Of a DNA stretch of 64,000 bases, positions 45,550-55,012 are shown in pieces. The stretch is from NCBI RefSeq assembly GCF_008711155.1, contig NZ_VUYQ01000005.1, positions 248,001 to 312,000 of the forward strand, in the 5' to 3' direction. Each line of letters starts with the position of its first letter. Within the stretch, counting starts at the first letter, position 1. The notes under the pieces are model-generated. The model was not told where the DNA came from. It did not search any database and worked only from the letters and a program-made list of their open reading frames with translations. The DNA is from Dechloromonas sp. CZR5 (GTDB lineage: Bacteria; Pseudomonadota; Gammaproteobacteria; Burkholderiales; Rhodocyclaceae). Made by a program: the position numbers and the translations under genes.

Positions 45550-46546
45550 CCGGAATGCAGAGTTGGCAGGAAAAAATCCCGGTCGCCGGATCGTATTCGG
45601 CATCCACCGGGTAATGCTCGAAGAACGGGCGGCTATCGATCTGCAGGCCGCTGCCGGGCAGCCAGTCGCGCAGGAATTCGGTCCAGGCCCTGCCGATGCC
45701 CGGGCCGTCGCCGCGGTAGGCGGCCAATGCGTAACGTCCGCCGGGCAGCAGGGCGACGCCGGCTTGTCCGCGCGGGTGGAAGTCGTCGGGAATCTCGACG
45801 CAGGCATCGTAACGGCAGTTGTCCAGGGCGGTGATCCCCGGATCGTCGTGGCCGATGCCGTAACTAGGGCGCCCTTCAAGCGCGTTGGCGCGCATCCAGG
45901 GCAGGAACTGCTGTTGCCAGAAGGCTGCGATCGACGGGCCATAGGGGCCGATGTGCCGCAGGTAGGCGACGCGGGCCGGGGGCAGGGTGGATAGGGTGAC
46001 TTGCATGCCGAACTCCGGAAACGAGGGGTTGGAGGTCTCGGTATTGTCATCCTCTTCGCCATGGGCATCCTGATCCGGCTTGCGCAGGACCTGATCGGGA
46101 TTGCTCCGGCGGCGGACGTGCAGCAGTTCGCTGTTCCAGCGCTCGGCGGTGGTCGCCCGCCAGGCGCTCGGAGTTTGCCCGAAGTACGCCTTGAAGGCGC
46201 GCGCGAAAGCTTCGCCGGAAGCAAAACCGACGCTCAACGCGATCTGCAGGATCGGATGTTGGCGCTGGCCGGCCAGTCGTGCGGCGGCAATTTCGAGACG
46301 GCGGCGGCGAACGTAGTTACCCAGCGTCTCGCCCATCCAGGCGGAAAATATCCGGTGGAAGTGGTAGGGCGAGAAATGGGCGATCTCCGCCAGCGGCGCA
46401 ATCTCCAGTGGCTCGTCGAGATGCGTGTCGATATGGTCGAGGACGCGGTTCATTCGCTGCGTATAGGCAGTCAGCGGTGGCGTGCGTTCGGGGAGGGCTG
46501 CCGCCGTGCGGACGCGGCGACCGAGGCGGCGGGGGGCTTGCGCCAT
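45536..46546 (-). CDS. AraC-family regulator with GyrI-like effector domain
   Basis: A 336-residue transcription regulator with its AraC double helix-turn-helix at the N-terminus (about 30-130: PLAEIAHFSPYHFHRIFSAWMG; ALSVGFASGEAFARAFKAYFGQTPS). A polar linker follows, then a GyrI-like small-molecule-binding domain (about 175-335: VAYLRHIGPYG, PGGRYALAAYRG). This is the Rob/BmrR-like arrangement, usually tied to multidrug or toxin response. It is last of three minus-strand genes and converges on the PepSY gene. The initial 25 residues are basic and low-complexity, so a later start is possible. Confidence 0.87.
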   Translation of the reverse strand: MAQAPRRLGRRVRTAAALPERTPPLTAYTQRMNRVLDHIDTHLDEPLEIAPLAEIAHFSPYHFHRIFSAWMGETLGNYVRRRRLEIAAARLAGQRQHPILQIALSVGFASGEAFARAFKAYFGQTPSAWRATTAERWNSELLHVRRRSNPDQVLRKPDQDAHGEEDDNTETSNPSFPEFGMQVTLSTLPPARVAYLRHIGPYGPSIAAFWQQQFLPWMRANALEGRPSYGIGHDDPGITALDNCRYDACVEIPDDFHPRGQAGVALLPGGRYALAAYRGDGPGIGRAWTEFLRDWLPGSGLQIDSRPFFEHYPVDAEYDPATGIFSCQLCIPVKPL

Positions 46547-46588
46547 GTCAGCGGCGCGCGGGGTCGGCGTTTACGTCGAAAACCACGG

Positions 46589-47212
46589 TCAGCCCTTGCG
46601 TTTCCAGACCTGCCAGCGCTCGCGTCCGGCAAAGACGGGGATCGAGTCGGCCACCGGGCGGTCCTCGATGCGCTCGAAGGCGGGCTGCAGCAGGGCATCG
46701 AGCTGTTCCGGCAGGATACCGAAAGGCGGTCCCTTGGGTTGGTCGCAGACGAAGAAGTAGCCGGCGAGCAGTCCGCCGGCCGGCAACAGTTCGGCGATGC
46801 GCCGGGCCCAGTCGTCCCAGAGCTTGCGCGGCAGGGCACAGAGGAAGGCGCGTTCGTAGATGAGATCGAGCGGTGCCGGGGGTTGCCACTGGAAGAAGTC
46901 GGTACAGACGAGGTCGACCGGCGAATCGCCGAGGACGCTCCGGGCCGTGTCGATGGCGACCGGCGAGAAATCGATCGCCGTGACCGGCCAACGCCGGCTG
47001 GCCAGGAATCCGGCTTCCCAGGCGCTGCCGCAGCCGGGAATCAGCGTGGTCATCGGGGCCGGCTGGCTGGCGGCGAAGTCGGCGAGGTCCTGGGGCACGC
47101 GACCGGCATCCCAGGGCGTCGTTCCCTGTCCGAAGCGTTTGCACCAGAAATCCGGGTGTTCCGGACGCTGGTCGGCGGGCTTTTCGCGGCTGCTCGGGTC
47201 GGTTTCGTTCAT
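46589..47212 (-). CDS. Thiopurine S-methyltransferase-like SAM enzyme
   Basis: A 207-residue class I methyltransferase of the TPMT family. The N-terminal HPDFWCKRFGQGTTPWDAGRVP, the SAM loop LIPGCGSAWEAGFLA and the later YERAFLCALPRKLWDDWA are family signatures. Bacterial members methylate thiols, thiocyanate, or selenium and tellurium compounds; the substrate here is not known. The ATG overlaps the stop of the upstream thioredoxin-fold gene (ATGA). Cytoplasmic. Confidence 0.85.
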   Translation of the reverse strand: MNETDPSSREKPADQRPEHPDFWCKRFGQGTTPWDAGRVPQDLADFAASQPAPMTTLIPGCGSAWEAGFLASRRWPVTAIDFSPVAIDTARSVLGDSPVDLVCTDFFQWQPPAPLDLIYERAFLCALPRKLWDDWARRIAELLPAGGLLAGYFFVCDQPKGPPFGILPEQLDALLQPAFERIEDRPVADSIPVFAGRERWQVWKRKG

Positions 47213-47688
47213 CTTTGGGCAAATTTCTTGCGGGCGTTGTCGATGCCATCGTCGAGATAGCTTTGGTAGAAGTCGGGCAGGCGGGCGCCGACGATGGGTT
47301 CGGCCAGTTGCCGGCCGTCCGGTCCGTAGAAGGCGACCACCGGCACCAGCTTGATCTTTTCGTCGGCGGCAAAACGGGCGTGGGTGGTCTTTTCGCCGCC
47401 GAAGGCAATCAGCGCCTGCTCGCTGTCCTGGCGGATCTCGCGGATGACCAGACGGTCGCGGTGGCGCGGATGGCGGCTCATGGGCTCCAGGTAGTCGCGC
47501 TTGACGGCCTTGCAGAATTTGCAGTCGTCGCGGCTGTAGATGACGACCAGCGGCATGCCGGCCTTCGCGGCGGCGGCGGATTCGGCGCGCAGGTCGCGGG
47601 CCGGGGGAATACCGGATGGATCAAGAGCGGTCGCGGGGGTGCATGCTAGAATCAGCCCTCCCAAAAGCCCTGCCAAGTGACGCACCAT
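47209..47688 (-). CDS. Exported thioredoxin-fold protein (SoxW-like)
   Basis: A 159-residue protein with an N-terminal export signal ([16 protein letters not shown]). LILAC resembles a lipobox, while TPATA offers an ordinary cleavage site. The redox motif is [14 protein letters not shown] (CKFC). A later [13 protein letters not shown] is the cis-Pro region of the SoxW/DsbD-gamma-like type. It may keep periplasmic cytochrome or sulfur-enzyme thiols reduced. Its ATG shares CATG with the divergent hemC start. Longer versions from 47712 or 47739 would overlap hemC. Confidence 0.78.
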   Translation of the reverse strand: MVRHLAGLLGGLILACTPATALDPSGIPPARDLRAESAAAAKAGMPLVVIYSRDDCKFCKAVKRDYLEPMSRHPRHRDRLVIREIRQDSEQALIAFGGEKTTHARFAADEKIKLVPVVAFYGPDGRQLAEPIVGARLPDFYQSYLDDGIDNARKKFAQR

Positions 47689-48634
47689 GTCCGTTCCTTC
47701 CAAAATCGTCATTGCCTCCCGCGAATCCCGCCTTGCCATGTGGCAGGCCGTTCATGTCCAAGGCCGCCTGTCCGAACTCAATCCGGGGTCCGAAGTGGTC
47801 ATTCTAGGCATGACCACCAAGGGTGACCAGATTCTTGATCGCCCGCTCGCCGAAATCGGCGGCAAGGGCCTGTTCATCAAGGAGCTGGAAGTCGCCATGC
47901 AGGAAGGCAAGGCCCATCTGGCCGTGCATTCGATGAAGGATGTGCCGATGGTGATGCCGGAAGGCTTCGTGCTGGCCGCCATCTCGGCTCGCGAAAACCC
48001 GCGCGACGCCTTCGTCTCGAACAAGTATGCCGGCCTGGACGAACTGCCGGCCGGCGCCGTCGTCGGTACTTCCAGCCTGCGCCGCGAAGCCGTGCTGCGC
48101 GCCAAATATCCGCAGCTGGTCATCAAGAGTCTGCGCGGCAACCTCGATACCCGCCTGCGCAAGCTGGATGCCGGCGAGTACGACGCCATCATCCTCGCCG
48201 CCGCCGGCCTGATCCGTCTGGGTCTCAAGGAGCGCATCAAGGCCGTGCTGACGCCGGAGCAGTCGCTGCCGGCGCCGGGCCAGGGCGCGCTGGGCATCGA
48301 GCTGGTCGATGGCGATGCCGCCATGGCCGGCGTCGTCGCGCCGCTCAACGATGCCAGGACGGCCCACTGCGTCAAGGCGGAGCGTGCCTTCTCGCGTGCG
48401 CTCGGCGGCTCCTGTCAGGTGCCGCTGGGGGGCTACGCCGTGATCGACAACGGCCAGCTGTGGCTGCGCGGTTTCGTCGCCACCGCCGACGGCCAGGAAA
48501 TGGTCAGCGGCGAAGTGCGCGGTGAAGTTGGCAAAATCGCGGGCGACGACGAAGCACTGGGCCTCCGACTGGCCGCCGAGCTGCGTGCCAAGGGTGTCGA
48601 CGCCATCCTGGAAAAGCTCGCTCACTGCAAATGA
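47687..48634 (+). CDS. hemC: Porphobilinogen deaminase (hydroxymethylbilane synthase)
   Basis: Joins four porphobilinogen units to hydroxymethylbilane in the cytoplasm. The 315-residue protein has the family features [46 protein letters not shown] and the dipyrromethane-cofactor Cys in [12 protein letters not shown] (about residue 243). The stop overlaps the hemD start (ATGA). It is first in the hemC-hemD-hemX-hemY operon. Confidence 0.96.
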   Translation: MSVPSKIVIASRESRLAMWQAVHVQGRLSELNPGSEVVILGMTTKGDQILDRPLAEIGGKGLFIKELEVAMQEGKAHLAVHSMKDVPMVMPEGFVLAAISARENPRDAFVSNKYAGLDELPAGAVVGTSSLRREAVLRAKYPQLVIKSLRGNLDTRLRKLDAGEYDAIILAAAGLIRLGLKERIKAVLTPEQSLPAPGQGALGIELVDGDAAMAGVVAPLNDARTAHCVKAERAFSRALGGSCQVPLGGYAVIDNGQLWLRGFVATADGQEMVSGEVRGEVGKIAGDDEALGLRLAAELRAKGVDAILEKLAHCK

Positions 48635-49413
48635 GTGCGAGCGGCCCGCTGGCCGGCCGGACCATCGTCGTGACCCGGCCGCAGGCGCAGGCGGCACCGT
48701 TGGCCGAGGCCATTGCGGCGGCCGGCGGTAATCCGCTGATATTTCCCCTGCTCGAGATCGCCCCGGCGAGCGACCCACAGCCCTTGGCCGATGCCGTTAA
48801 CCGGCTGGCCGACTATGCGCTGGCCGTATTCATCAGTCCGAATGCCGTCGACCATGCGCTGCCTGCAATTATCGAGCGCGGTTCCTGGCCGACCACCCTG
48901 TTGCCGGCGGCCGTCGGCCAGGGAACGGTCAGGGCGTTGGCGGCGCATGGCGTGACGGGATGCATTGCGCCGACTGAGCGTTTCGATTCGGAAGCATTGC
49001 TCGAACTCGCCGCATTAGCCGATGAGCGGGTCGCCGGGCGCCGCGTCGCCATTTTCCGCGGGGACGGTGGTCGTGAGCTGCTCGCCGATACCTTGCGCGA
49101 GCGCGGTGCAACGGTCGATTGCGTGACGTGTTACCGCCGCTCCGGGCCATCCGCCGGCCTCGCGCCGCTGCTGTCGGCGTGGCGGGAGGGGCGTCTCGAT
49201 GCGCTCACGGTGTCGAGCAGCGAGGGCTTGCGCTACCTGGTCGACCGGCTCGATGACGAAGGCCGCGCTTTCCTGCAAGCCACTCCGCTGTTCGTGCCGC
49301 ATTTCCGGATCGCCGAAAACGCCCGGGCTTTGGGTTTAAGCAACATTATCCTCACCGCTGCCGCCGACGCCGGCATTCTTGCCGGCTTAGGTGCTTATAA
49401 TTGGCCGAAATGA
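48631..49413 (+). CDS. hemD: Uroporphyrinogen-III synthase
   Basis: Closes and rearranges hydroxymethylbilane to uroporphyrinogen III. The 260-residue protein has the loosely conserved HemD pattern: [45 protein letters not shown] and [16 protein letters not shown]. Assignment rests on these and on its place between hemC and hemX. Its stop overlaps the next start in ATGATG. Confidence 0.92.
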   Translation: MSASGPLAGRTIVVTRPQAQAAPLAEAIAAAGGNPLIFPLLEIAPASDPQPLADAVNRLADYALAVFISPNAVDHALPAIIERGSWPTTLLPAAVGQGTVRALAAHGVTGCIAPTERFDSEALLELAALADERVAGRRVAIFRGDGGRELLADTLRERGATVDCVTCYRRSGPSAGLAPLLSAWREGRLDALTVSSSEGLRYLVDRLDDEGRAFLQATPLFVPHFRIAENARALGLSNIILTAAADAGILAGLGAYNWPK

Positions 49414-50459
49414 TGCCAGATAACGATACTCCCCCCCTCCAGAGTCCTGCCCCCGAGCCGCTTTCGGCACGTCGTTCCGGCCGTTTCGGACTGGGCCTGG
49501 CTGTTGCCGTCGCCGCCTTGGCGCTGGCCGGCTGGCAATGGTTCGAAACCCGCCAGAAGCTGAATGACCTGCAGCAGGAAGTTACTCGCCAGCTGGGCGA
49601 TTTCGATACCGGCCACAAGGAAGAGCGTGGCGCGCAAAAGCTGACGCGCGAGCAGCTCGAGATCTTGCAGGCCAAGCTGGGCGCCTTTGAGAACCGCTTC
49701 GCCGAATTCCAGGCGCAGACCGAGGCACTCAAGGCGCTGAACCAGGATATCGCCCGCGGTCGAGAGGAAGCGACCTTGCTCGAGGTCGAGCAGGCCATCA
49801 CCCTGGCCGGGCAGCAATTGCAGCTGGCCGGCAACGTGCCGGTTGCGGTGCTCGCCTTGCAGACCGCCGACGCGCGCTTGGCTCGCCTCGACCGCCCGGC
49901 TCATCTGCCGCTGCGCAAGGCGCTGGCCAAGGATCTCGAGCGCCTGAATGCGCTGCCCTTCGTCGATATGCCCGGTGTCAGTCTGCGTCTTGAACAGTTG
50001 ATCCACGGTGTCGACAAGCTCCCCCTGACCGCCTATGGGCGTCCGGTGGAGAAGAAGGAAGCCCGGAAGGAAGCAGCACCCGTGGCTCCGTGGTGGCAGA
50101 ACGCCGGCGGCGAGATCTGGCAGGAGCTGAAAGGTCTGGTCCGCATTCAGCGCTTCGACCGCGAGGATCCGGCGCTTCTCGCCCCCGGTCAGGACTATTT
50201 CCTGCGCGAAAACCTCAAGCTGCGCCTGCTCAATGCCCGTCTGGCGCTGTTTTCGCGCGATCAATGGACCTACCGCAACGAATTGAAGGTCGCCCAGGAG
50301 TGGCTGGGCAAGTACTTCGATACCAATGACAAGGCGGTTGCCTCGGCGCAATCGACGCTGCGCCAGATGTCGGCGGCGGAGATCAACGTCGAGCTTCCGA
50401 ATTTGAACGATACCCAGGCCGCCTTGCGTGGCCTGCGCCAGGGCAGGGACAAGCGGTGA
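49410..50459 (+). CDS. hemX: HemX-type membrane protein
   Basis: A 349-residue inner-membrane protein with a short cytoplasmic N-terminus, one helix (about 25-45) and a long coiled-coil periplasmic part (about 45-150) leading to the DUF513/HemX domain (PWWQNAGGEIWQELKGLVRIQRFD). It has no SAM-binding motif, so the database name uroporphyrinogen-III methyltransferase is misleading. The start at 49410 overlaps the hemD stop; a TTG nine bases upstream is unlikely. It probably organises haem enzymes at the membrane. Confidence 0.88.
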   Translation: MMPDNDTPPLQSPAPEPLSARRSGRFGLGLAVAVAALALAGWQWFETRQKLNDLQQEVTRQLGDFDTGHKEERGAQKLTREQLEILQAKLGAFENRFAEFQAQTEALKALNQDIARGREEATLLEVEQAITLAGQQLQLAGNVPVAVLALQTADARLARLDRPAHLPLRKALAKDLERLNALPFVDMPGVSLRLEQLIHGVDKLPLTAYGRPVEKKEARKEAAPVAPWWQNAGGEIWQELKGLVRIQRFDREDPALLAPGQDYFLRENLKLRLLNARLALFSRDQWTYRNELKVAQEWLGKYFDTNDKAVASAQSTLRQMSAAEINVELPNLNDTQAALRGLRQGRDKR

Positions 50460-51640
50460 GAGGGCTGTTCTGGGTCGTTGCCCTGTTCGCGGTGGCAGTG
50501 GCGGTCGCCCTGGGTGCCCGCCTGAACGACGGTTACCTGCTGTTAGTGGTGCCGCCGTGGCGCGTCGAGGTTTCGCTGAATCTGTTCGCCCTTGCCCTGT
50601 TTGGGCTTTTCGTGGCCTTCTACGCGGCGATGCGCGTGACCTTGGCGACCTTTGGATTGCCGAAGCGGGTTCGCGACTATCGGGTCCGTCGCCAGCGCGA
50701 TCAGGCCGGACAGGTGTTCCAGGATGCCGTGCGTCTGCTTTTCGAGGGGCGTTTCGGGCAGGCCATGAAGCGGGCCGGCGAAGCGCATGGTGCCGGCACG
50801 GCGCCCGGTCTTTCGGCATTGATTGCCGCCCGCGCCGCCCAACGCATGCGCGAACCGGAAAAGCAGCAGTACTGGCTGGAACATGCCCGGACCGACGATC
50901 CGCGGACCGAGGCGGCCACCCTGATGCTCGATGCCGAAATGGCCAACGAGGAACGCCGCTTCTCCGATGCCCTGGATGCCTTGGGGCGTCTGCAAGGCAA
51001 GCAGGGGCGGCATATCGCAGCCTTGCGCCTGGAGCTGCGGGCGCGTCAGGGGAGCGGCGACTGGGACGGCGTGCTCAAGCTGGTACGCCAGTTGGCCAAG
51101 CGCGATGCGTTGCCCCCGGAGGTGGTGGTGGAAATCCGTACCCAGGCGCATTTGGCCAACATTGCCAAGCGTCGCAGCGATCAAGGACAACTGGTTGCTT
51201 ACCTGCGCGGCCTGCCGGAAGAGGAGCGTGGCCGGCGCGTGTCGTTGGCGGCGGCCAAGGCGTTGACTGCGCTCAACGCCGAGGGCGAGGCGCAGAAGTT
51301 GATCGAGGCGGCGCTCGACAAGCCGGGCGGCGACGCCTGGCAATCGGAGCTGGCCGCCATCTATGGCCGTTTGTCGGGCGGCGAGCAGACTGCCCGCATT
51401 GCCAAGGCGGAGGGCTGGCTGCATATCCATCCGGGCGATGCCGTACTGCTCCTCGCCCTGGGCCGGATGTGCCAGCGCCAGCGCCTGTGGGGCAAGGCGC
51501 AAAGCTATCTGGAAGCATCGCTGTCGGTCAGGGCAACACAGGAAGCGCATCTCGCCCTGGCCAAGTTGCTCGACGAACTCGACAAGGCCGATGAGGCCAA
51601 CAAACACTACAGGGCCAGCGCCCAGCTCAACGCAAGTTAG
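50456..51640 (+). CDS. hemY: HemY-type TPR membrane protein
   Basis: A 394-residue protein with two N-terminal helices (about 2-22 and 40-62) and a cytoplasmic or periplasmic domain of tetratricopeptide-like helical repeats. The start of that domain, RDYRVRRQRDQAGQVFQDAVRLLFEGRFGQAMK, is typical of proteobacterial HemY. Unlike Bacillus HemY it is not an oxidase. GTG at 50456 overlaps the hemX stop (GTGA), so expression is coupled. The role in haem synthesis is supported by operon context only. Confidence 0.9.
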   Translation: MRGLFWVVALFAVAVAVALGARLNDGYLLLVVPPWRVEVSLNLFALALFGLFVAFYAAMRVTLATFGLPKRVRDYRVRRQRDQAGQVFQDAVRLLFEGRFGQAMKRAGEAHGAGTAPGLSALIAARAAQRMREPEKQQYWLEHARTDDPRTEAATLMLDAEMANEERRFSDALDALGRLQGKQGRHIAALRLELRARQGSGDWDGVLKLVRQLAKRDALPPEVVVEIRTQAHLANIAKRRSDQGQLVAYLRGLPEEERGRRVSLAAAKALTALNAEGEAQKLIEAALDKPGGDAWQSELAAIYGRLSGGEQTARIAKAEGWLHIHPGDAVLLLALGRMCQRQRLWGKAQSYLEASLSVRATQEAHLALAKLLDELDKADEANKHYRASAQLNAS

Positions 51641-51667
51641 GCGCGCCCACGACGAGGAGAGGGGAAA

Positions 51668-51907
51668 ATGCTGAATATCGATCTGCGAAAAATCTACAAT
51701 TTCTATCCGGTCGAGCCGGCCCCCGATCCGAATGCGCTCCCGACCGGGGGCGATGTGTATTACGAATGCCTCGAATGCCTGGTGGTCGTCAATTCCGTAC
51801 CGCATATCAAGGCCGCATGCGCCTGCGGGAATCTCAGCGGCGGGGGCGGCAAGATGACTGTGAATAACCCGGCACGTGTCCGCGTGGTCAAGGGCAAGCT
51901 CAAGTAA
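51668..51907 (+). CDS. Small cysteine-containing protein of unknown function
   Basis: A 79-residue soluble protein with GAGGAGAGG upstream of the ATG, 27 bases after hemY. It has a YYECLECLVVVNSVPHIKAACACGNLS core with four cysteines in two close pairs (CLEC and CAC), which suits a zinc or redox site. The C-terminal half is basic (RVRVVKGKLK). I do not recognise the family. A strong terminator follows, which supports its being a real last gene of the hem operon. Confidence 0.65.
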   Translation: MLNIDLRKIYNFYPVEPAPDPNALPTGGDVYYECLECLVVVNSVPHIKAACACGNLSGGGGKMTVNNPARVRVVKGKLK

Positions 51908-51929
51908 AGGTTGCCCGTACCGGTCGTCG

Positions 51930-51961
51930 AAAAAGCAAAGGGCGCCTCAGGCGCCCTTTGC
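51930..51961. terminator. Bidirectional terminator between the hem operon and hemF
   Basis: A perfect 12-bp stem (GCAAAGGGCGCC, 51935-51946, with GGCGCCCTTTGC, 51950-51961) and a 3-base loop lies between two convergent units. A preceding A5 gives a T run for the minus strand. Confidence 0.85.
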
Positions 51962-51985
51962 TTGCCAGCGATGCGGGACCGACGG

Positions 51986-52897
51986 TCAGCAGTCGCCCTT
52001 CAGCCAATCCTGCGGTTGCAGGAAGACTTCGTATAGCTCGGCTTCCGGCGTGCCGGCTTCCGGTTTCCAGTCGTAGCGCCATTTGACGATGGGCGGCAGC
52101 GACATCAGGATCGACTCGGTACGCCCTCCGGACTGCAGGCCAAACAGCGTGCCGCGGTCCCAGACCAGATTGAATTCGACGTAGCGGCCGCGCCGGTAGG
52201 CCTGGAAATCGCGCTCGCGCTCGCCGTACGGCATGTCTCGGCGCTTGGCCAGCACCGGCAGGTAGGCCTCGGTGAAGGCATTGCCGACGGCCTGGGTCAG
52301 ACTGAAGCAGCGCTCGAAGCCGCCTTCATTGAGGTCGTCGAAGAAGACGCCGCCGACGCCGCGCGGCTCGTTGCGGTGCTTCAGGAAGAAGTAATCGTCG
52401 CACCACGCCTTGTATTTCGGATAGACAGCGTCGCCAAAAGGGGCGAGCGCGTCGCGACAGGTCCGGTGAAAATGCGCCACATCCTCGCGTTGACCGTAGT
52501 AAGGGGTCATGTCCATGCCGCCGCCGAACCACCAGACCGGCTCCTCGCCGTCCTTGGTGGCGACGAAGCAGCGCACGTTCATGTGCGCGGTCGGGCAATA
52601 CGGATTGCGCGGATGCAGCACCAGCGAGACGCCCATGGCCTCCCAGGCGCGTCCGGCCAGCTGCGGACGGACGGCGGTGGCCGAGGCGGGCAGGGATTTA
52701 CCGGTGACGTGCGAGAAATTGACGCCGCCGCGCTCGAAGAAATCGCCTTCCTCGATCAGCCGGGATATGCCGCCGCCGCCTTCGGGGCGCTGCCAGCTAT
52801 CGGTACGGAAGGGTTGGCCGTCGAAGGCTTCGAGTTCGCCGACAATGCGGGATTGCAGGCTGGTGAAATAAGGGAGGATATCGGTGCTCGGGCTCAT
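51986..52897 (-). CDS. hemF: Oxygen-dependent coproporphyrinogen III oxidase
   Basis: Converts coproporphyrinogen III to protoporphyrinogen IX with O2. The 303-residue cytoplasmic enzyme has [56 protein letters not shown] and [19 protein letters not shown], all strongly conserved. It is the last gene of the purD side operon, 10 bases after the unknown gene. An aerobic enzyme implies growth with oxygen; an anaerobic hemN is not in view. Confidence 0.96.
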   Translation of the reverse strand: MSPSTDILPYFTSLQSRIVGELEAFDGQPFRTDSWQRPEGGGGISRLIEEGDFFERGGVNFSHVTGKSLPASATAVRPQLAGRAWEAMGVSLVLHPRNPYCPTAHMNVRCFVATKDGEEPVWWFGGGMDMTPYYGQREDVAHFHRTCRDALAPFGDAVYPKYKAWCDDYFFLKHRNEPRGVGGVFFDDLNEGGFERCFSLTQAVGNAFTEAYLPVLAKRRDMPYGERERDFQAYRRGRYVEFNLVWDRGTLFGLQSGGRTESILMSLPPIVKWRYDWKPEAGTPEAELYEVFLQPQDWLKGDC

Positions 52898-52907
52898 TGC
52901 GCGCGTC

Positions 52908-53702
52908 TCAAATCGTCCTGGTTTTGAAGCCAGGTTTGGGGCCAGACGGTTCGAGGGTGGCTGCCGAGGCGATCAGCAGCATGCCTTTTCCCGGTGTCAG
53001 GTCGGCCAGGTTTTCGAAGATGACCGGGGTGACATGACCCTCGTTGTCGATGTTGATGACCAGACCGCCGAGCTGCCCCTGTTCATCCTCGAAGACCCGG
53101 CGCAGGAAAGCGATATAGGCGGTGAAATCGTCGGCGTTGGCGCCTTGCATGCTGGCCGGCGATTCGGGTGCGTCTTGAGGAGCGGCAAACAGGTGGTTCT
53201 CGACGAAATCCGCCAGGTCGACGCGGGCGTCGATCGCCGGTAAGGCATGATCGGCTGAGGATGGAAAGCGCTCCAGGTAAGGTTGGAATTCCCAGGGGGG
53301 CGGCTTTAGCCGCGCCCAGGCGACCCCTGCCAGCGAAAAAACATGGCATTGCCGGGCGATGTGAATCAGACGCTCGGGCGGAAGGCCGCTTAGCGCCTCA
53401 GCCACCAGGTCGCCGTTGAGTTTGTCCCACAGGCGGCGGCTTTTCCCTTCTTCTTTCGCCAATCCGTCATAATTTCCCTGTCGCTTGAACTCGAACAGGT
53501 AGTTGCGTCCGTCCAGGTCGAGCGCCAGGTCGCCAGTGGACGGATCGTTGCCGCTCTGCTGCACCAGCGCGCTGACCGGGACCGGGAGATCGCATTTGGC
53601 CGCGTGGTAACCGACGCCGACCAGAAAGGCGCCGATGTAGGTATTCTCGGCCAGCGGCAGATACTTCCGGCGAGCGGCGTTCGTCGCTGCGTCGTCGCTC
53701 AT
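52908..53702 (-). CDS. Unknown protein with a PD-(D/E)xK-like motif
   Basis: A 264-residue soluble protein that I do not recognise. The N-terminal half has [20 protein letters not shown] (about 55-75), where Asp plus Glu-x-Lys on adjacent strands resembles the restriction-endonuclease-like active site. A basic helix follows ([13 protein letters not shown]). The C-terminal half is acidic with [17 protein letters not shown]. The first residues ([17 protein letters not shown]) are hydrophobic but not a clear signal. It sits 5 bases after purD and 10 before hemF, so it is a normal member of the operon, not an insertion. Confidence 0.7.
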   Translation of the reverse strand: MSDDAATNAARRKYLPLAENTYIGAFLVGVGYHAAKCDLPVPVSALVQQSGNDPSTGDLALDLDGRNYLFEFKRQGNYDGLAKEEGKSRRLWDKLNGDLVAEALSGLPPERLIHIARQCHVFSLAGVAWARLKPPPWEFQPYLERFPSSADHALPAIDARVDLADFVENHLFAAPQDAPESPASMQGANADDFTAYIAFLRRVFEDEQGQLGGLVINIDNEGHVTPVIFENLADLTPGKGMLLIASAATLEPSGPKPGFKTRTI

Positions 53703-53707
53703 CGCGC

Positions 53708-54985
53708 TCAGCGCCCGATTGCCCGGTAGCCGATGTCCTTGCGGTACTGCATGCCATCCCAGGCGATCTGGGCGGCGGCTTCATAGGCTGCCTTCTGGGC
53801 CAGCTTGACGTTTTCGCCGAGCGCCGTGACGCAGAGCACGCGACCACCGGCGGTGACTACCTGGCCATCCTTGTCGGCGGTGCCGGCGTGGAAGACGTGG
53901 CAGTCGTCGCCGAAGCTGTTGGCCTTGGGCAGGCCGCCGATCACGTCACCCTTCTTCGGGGTGTCCGGATAGTTGGCGGCGGCGAGTACGACGCCCAGTG
54001 CGATGCGGCGGTCCCATTCGGCTTCGACTTGATCGAGCGTGCCGTCGATGCCGTGTTCGATGAGGTCGACGAAGTCGGACTTCAGGCGCATCAGGATCGG
54101 TTGGGTTTCCGGGTCGCCCATGCGGCAGTTGAATTCCAGCGTCTTGACCGAGCCATCCTTGCCGATCATCAGGCCGGCATAGAGGAAGCCGGTGAAGGGA
54201 ATGCCGTCGGCGGCCATGCCGCGCACGGTCGGCAGGATGATTTCGCGCATTGCCTTGGCGTGCACTTCAGGCGTGACGCACGGGGCCGGCGAGTAGGCAC
54301 CCATGCCGCCGGTGTTCGGGCCCTGATCGCCGTCGAAGATGCGTTTGTGGTCCTGGCTGGAGGCCAGGGCCAGCACGTTCTTGCCGTCCACCATGACGAT
54401 GAAGCTGGCTTCCTCGCCGTCGAGGAAGTCCTCGATGACGACGCGCGCGCCGGCATCGCCCAGCTTGTTGCCGGACAGCATGTCGTCGATGGCGGCGTGT
54501 GCTTCCTCAAGACTCATGGCGACGACGACGCCCTTGCCGGCAGCCAGGCCGTCGGCCTTGATGACGATGGGGGCACCCTGCCGGTCGATGTAGGCGTGGG
54601 CGGCGGCGGCATCCGAGAAAGTCTCGAAGCCGGCCGTCGGGACGTTGTGACGGGCCATGAAGCGCTTGGCGAAATCCTTGGAGGATTCGAGCTGGGCGGC
54701 TTCCTTGGTGGGGCCGAAGATCTTCAGGCCGCGAGCGCGGAAGACATTGACCACGCCGGCAGCCAGCGGGGCCTCGGGGCCGACCAGCGTCAGGTGGATC
54801 TTGTTCTGCTCGGCGAAATCAGCCAGGGCTTCCGGATCGGTGATGTTGATATTTTCCAGCTCGTGTTCGCGTGCCGTGCCGGCGTTGCCGGGGGCGACGT
54901 AAACCTTCTGCAGGCCGGAAGTCTGCGCCAGGCGCCAGGCCATGGCGTGCTCGCGGCCGCCGGAACCGATTACCAGTAGTTTCAT
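53708..54985 (-). CDS. purD: Phosphoribosylamine-glycine ligase
   Basis: Second step of purine synthesis, joining glycine to phosphoribosylamine with ATP. The 425-residue protein has MKLLVIGSGGREHAMAW, VGPEAPLAAGVVNVF, the ATP-grasp IKADGLAAGKGV and the family signature FNCRMGDPETQPILMRL. It lies 27 bases after purH in the dusB-fis-purH-purD series. Confidence 0.96.
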   Translation of the reverse strand: MKLLVIGSGGREHAMAWRLAQTSGLQKVYVAPGNAGTAREHELENINITDPEALADFAEQNKIHLTLVGPEAPLAAGVVNVFRARGLKIFGPTKEAAQLESSKDFAKRFMARHNVPTAGFETFSDAAAAHAYIDRQGAPIVIKADGLAAGKGVVVAMSLEEAHAAIDDMLSGNKLGDAGARVVIEDFLDGEEASFIVMVDGKNVLALASSQDHKRIFDGDQGPNTGGMGAYSPAPCVTPEVHAKAMREIILPTVRGMAADGIPFTGFLYAGLMIGKDGSVKTLEFNCRMGDPETQPILMRLKSDFVDLIEHGIDGTLDQVEAEWDRRIALGVVLAAANYPDTPKKGDVIGGLPKANSFGDDCHVFHAGTADKDGQVVTAGGRVLCVTALGENVKLAQKAAYEAAAQIAWDGMQYRKDIGYRAIGR

Positions 54986-55012
54986 GACTGATCTCTTGGA
55001 GTGTCGTTGTTG

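Noticed and set aside
47689..47739. Longer N-terminus for the exported thioredoxin-fold protein
   Set aside because: The extra residues are polar and precede a good signal peptide, and they would overlap hemC coding sequence by up to 50 bases.
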